Origin: Chitinophagaceae bacterium
Lineage (GTDB): Bacteria > Bacteroidota > Bacteroidia > Chitinophagales > Chitinophagaceae
Assembly: GCA_016720775.1 (NCBI GenBank)
Contig: JADKJX010000001.1
Span: forward strand, 930,001 to 994,000
Direction: 5' to 3'
DNA length: 64,000 nt
Part shown: positions 62,701-64,000 of the stretch, one piece after another
How positions within the stretch are numbered: position 1 is the first letter of the stretch
Layout: each line of letters starts with the position of its first letter
The notes under the pieces: model-generated
What the model saw: only the letters and a program-made list of their open reading frames with translations
Told to the model about the DNA's origin: nothing
The model's database searches: none
Position numbers and translations under genes: made by a program

Positions 62701-64000
62701 GGTAAGTGTAACGGTGTTTGTTGTTGCACCGCTGTAGATACCGCCGTTGGTTATATTATTCCATGTACCACCACCATTAATGCTTTCCTGCCACTGGTAA
62801 CCCAGTACGGTTCCACTGGTAGTAATAGAGAAACTGGCGTTTTGGCCAACACACGCTGCAGCATTAACAGGCTGAACGGTTATACCCATAGCAGCTCCTA
62901 CAGTAAGTATCGCTGCATTTGACGTTGCTGCCGGCGCACATGATCCGGTAACAATACAACGGTACTGGTAGTTATTCATACCTAAAGCAGTAGGATTGAT
63001 GGAAAGTGTAGCCGTGGTAACATTTGAATACGGCGCCACGTTGGTAAGGTTATTCCATGTACCACCACCATTGGTGCTTTCCTGCCATTGATAAGTAAGG
63101 CTGCTTCCTGTTGCAGTTATGCCGAATGTAGCCAGGTTGCCTGCACAGGATGAAACATTGACGGGCTGGCTTGTTATTGCCGGAACAGCATTAACCGTTA
63201 ACACAGTAACATTAGAAGTTAAAGGTCCGCATGTACCGGTTACTATGCAGCGGTATTGATAACCATTCATAGATGATGCCGTTGGGTTGATGGTCATACT
63301 TGCCGTGGTAACACCTGAATAAGGCGCACCATTCACAAGGTTGCTCCATGAACCGCCGCCATTGGTACTAAGCTGCCATTGATAGGTCAGCGATGTGCCT
63401 GTAGCGGTAACCGGAATTGTTACCGGGTTCGGTGCACAAACAGTAGCCGTTGGAGGTGGTTGAACCGTAATGGCTGTAGCTGCATTTACAGTGAGTAATG
63501 CACAGGTAGATGTTGCTGTAAGCGGGGCACAGTTTCCGGTAACCACACATCGGTAACCATAACCGTTGATAGCTGTAGTAGCTCCTGTAATAGTTAAAGT
63601 AGGAGATGTTGCTCCGCTATATACACCACCGTTTGAAATATTTGAAAATGCACCGCCGCAACCGGTGGTACTCACCTGCCATTGATAGCCAAGCGGAGCA
63701 GTACCGGAAGCCACAACGCTGAAGGTTGTATTTTGAGTTGCACAAATTGTTGAGTTAACAGGATTGGTAGCTATGGAAGCAGGCGTACATGCTGCTCCCG
63801 GAACAGTTGCAGTCCATATACCACGGCCGTGTGTTCCTGCGGCAATCGTACGATCTCCTGTACGGTATTTGATCATATCTGTACGCACAGTCGGGAAAGT
63901 AGAGCTGGTAGTCCAAACCGTACTGGCGCCGTTGATCAGGTCTGTTTCCCAAACGCCTGTTTCTGTTGCGATGTATGCTTTGGTATCGGTGTCGGGATGA
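59704..64000 (-). CDS. giant secreted Ig-repeat protein with T9SS sorting domain, 5'-truncated
   Basis: Open from the right window edge, so the start lies outside; about 1430 residues are visible. First visible part: YIATETGVWETD, AAGTHGRGIWTATVPG, typical of the last blades of a sortilin/BNR-type beta-propeller. Then 12 Ig-like repeats of about 90 residues (YQWQES, YRCVVTG, LLTVN patterns), a PKD/Ig-like unit (VTLTASPYTKLLPGRTTTITASVNP) and a C-terminal sorting domain (KLWVYPSPNDGAFTVSYY, LTIYDTQGRLVYKKD, GGLYYIVLRDANGKQIKTGQVVIK). Likely a surface adhesin. Some Ig repeats carry an extra Cys pair. Confidence 0.88.
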   Translation of the reverse strand, partial: HPDTDTKAYIATETGVWETDLINGASTVWTTSSTFPTVRTDMIKYRTGDRTIAAGTHGRGIWTATVPGAACTPASIATNPVNSTICATQNTTFSVVASGTAPLGYQWQVSTTGCGGAFSNISNGGVYSGATSPTLTITGATTAINGYGYRCVVTGNCAPLTATSTCALLTVNAATAITVQPPPTATVCAPNPVTIPVTATGTSLTYQWQLSTNGGGSWSNLVNGAPYSGVTTASMTINPTASSMNGYQYRCIVTGTCGPLTSNVTVLTVNAVPAITSQPVNVSSCAGNLATFGITATGSSLTYQWQESTNGGGTWNNLTNVAPYSNVTTATLSINPTALGMNNYQYRCIVTGSCAPAATSNAAILTVGAAMGITVQPVNAAACVGQNASFSITTSGTVLGYQWQESINGGGTWNNITNGGIYSGATTNTVTLTGVTAGMTNYQYRCVINGNCANITSTAGILTVNTAPAITSQPIASTICATQNSSFTVAASGSSLTYQWQVSIAGCAGPWSDLANGAPYSGVTTATLNITGATTAINGYGYRCVVTGVCAPLTATSNCALLTVNTPVNITTQPVNSTICAGQNTSFIVAATGSGLTYQWQESTNGGGTWNNITNGGVYGGAATTTLALTGVTAGMNNYQYRCIVSGAAGCSAANSAAGILTVNTAAAITAQPANSTICVSQTTLFSVTATGTGITYQWQESTTGCGGPWANVTNGGVYSGATTNTLTLTGVPTGMTGYGYRCIVTGTCAPAATSNCGLLTVNTAVNISSQPVSSTICAGLNTSFIVAATGSGLTYQWQESTNGGGTWNNITNGGIYGGATTTTLTLTGVTAVMNNNQYRCIVSGGAGCTSATSTAAILTVNTAPAITAQPVNSTICATQTTSFSVTANGTAITYQWQESTAGCAGPWTNVANGGVYSGAATNTLTITGAPNTMNGFGYRCIITGTCAPAATSNCGLLTVNTPLNITTQPANSTVCAGANTTFSVAVTGTTPTYQWQESTNGGGTWNNITNGGVYGGATTNTLALTGVTAGMTGYQYRCVVTAATACAAANSGSATLTVNTAPAITTQPATGAAVCAGQVKTYSVVANGTALTYQWQESTNGGTTWNPITNGGIYSGATTATLTLTGVTVAMNNNQYRCVISGTCAPAATSAAVIITVYTPITITTAPANATICATGTTSFSVLAAGTTPAYQWQESSNGGTTWNNVVNGGIYSGATTTTLTLTGVTAGMNGYLYRAVVTGAAPCSIVNTVSAILTVSPQPFVTLTASPYTKLLPGRTTTITASVNPVLPFSAVWTLNGTGITPTGNTYTADVDHLGTYTVIATIGTCTSLPASIIISDSASSKLWVYPSPNDGAFTVSYYTPGATPSNKVAQKLTIYDTQGRLVYKKDLTITQAYNLEKVDMRRNYGGLYYIVLRDANGKQIKTGQVVIK
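60230..63790 (-). repeat. array of 12 Ig-like coding repeats, about 270 bp each
   Basis: Tandem repeats within the giant T9SS gene. Repeats 1, 5, 7 and 9 (from the N-terminal side) share GC(A/G)G at the STxxGxxW position and an extra Cys near the end (TSNCGLL or TSTCALL type). Repeats 6, 8 and 10 have TNGGGTW and no extra Cys. Repeats 5-6, 7-8 and 9-10 look like successive copies of a two-repeat unit of about 540 bp. Confidence 0.8.

Noticed and set aside
60230..63790. CRISPR array
   Set aside because: Repeats are about 270 bp, imperfect and coding for Ig-like domains.

Overview
The window reads as a chromosomal segment of a Bacteroidota bacterium, most likely of the Chitinophagaceae/Chitinophagales type (inference). 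Support: gliding and type IX secretion genes (gldF, gldG, gldJ, porV), several secreted proteins with T9SS C-terminal sorting domains, the bacillithiol gene bshA, a MurF-alanine racemase fusion, no clear Shine-Dalgarno sequences, and many Bacteroidota -7 promoter elements (TAnnTTTG). No phage, insertion sequence, CRISPR array or rRNA was seen. One tRNA (Ser, GGA) is present.

Layout. 0-3.6 kb: truncated MBL hydrolase, methylmalonyl-CoA epimerase, the iscS-iscU-IscA iron-sulfur assembly group, and a frameshifted proline-rich secreted protein. 3.9-11.7 kb: gldF-gldG, a TerC-like protein, murF-alr, lspA and a lipoprotein. 11.8-17.7 kb: a T9SS surface protein, a PQQ-type sugar dehydrogenase and fumC. 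17.8-27.6 kb: a co-directional L-fucose utilisation cluster. Three GH29 fucosidases release fucose, a FucP permease imports it, and a mutarotase, two SDR dehydrogenases, a lactonase and an FAH-family hydrolase degrade it by the non-phosphorylating route. The L-fuconate dehydratase step is missing. 27.6-36.1 kb: two secreted proteins, a TPR-MORN gene pair, and a hybrid-type sensor kinase with a divergent NarL-type response regulator. Three copies of one dyad lie at a fixed distance upstream of weak -7 elements in front of the secreted-protein operon, the TPR-MORN operon and the kinase gene. I read this as a local two-component regulon, and it is the most interesting signal here. 36.1-45.5 kb: enoyl-CoA hydratase, a B12-binding mutase subunit, a GT39-like membrane protein, gltX, a polysaccharide deacetylase between two paralogous lipoproteins, tatD, tRNA-Ser and murF. 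45.6-59.6 kb: gldJ, porV, ispF, a gliding-type C-terminal-domain protein, dut, a DUF4292 lipoprotein, an EnvC-like activator, bshA, an M28 peptidase, rsmI, an EI24/CysZ-like protein and an alkyladenine DNA glycosylase. 59.7-64 kb: the 3' part of a giant Ig-repeat adhesin-like T9SS protein, cut by the window edge.

Sequence quality caveat. Eight genes have single-base indels in short homopolymers (proline-rich protein, murF-alr, the 11.8 kb T9SS protein, fucP, MORN, TPR with two, the response regulator, GT39), and porV has one in-frame TGA. In every case the reading frame resumes with clear family similarity. Residual sequencing error is the simplest reading. These genes are annotated over their restored spans, with the break positions given.
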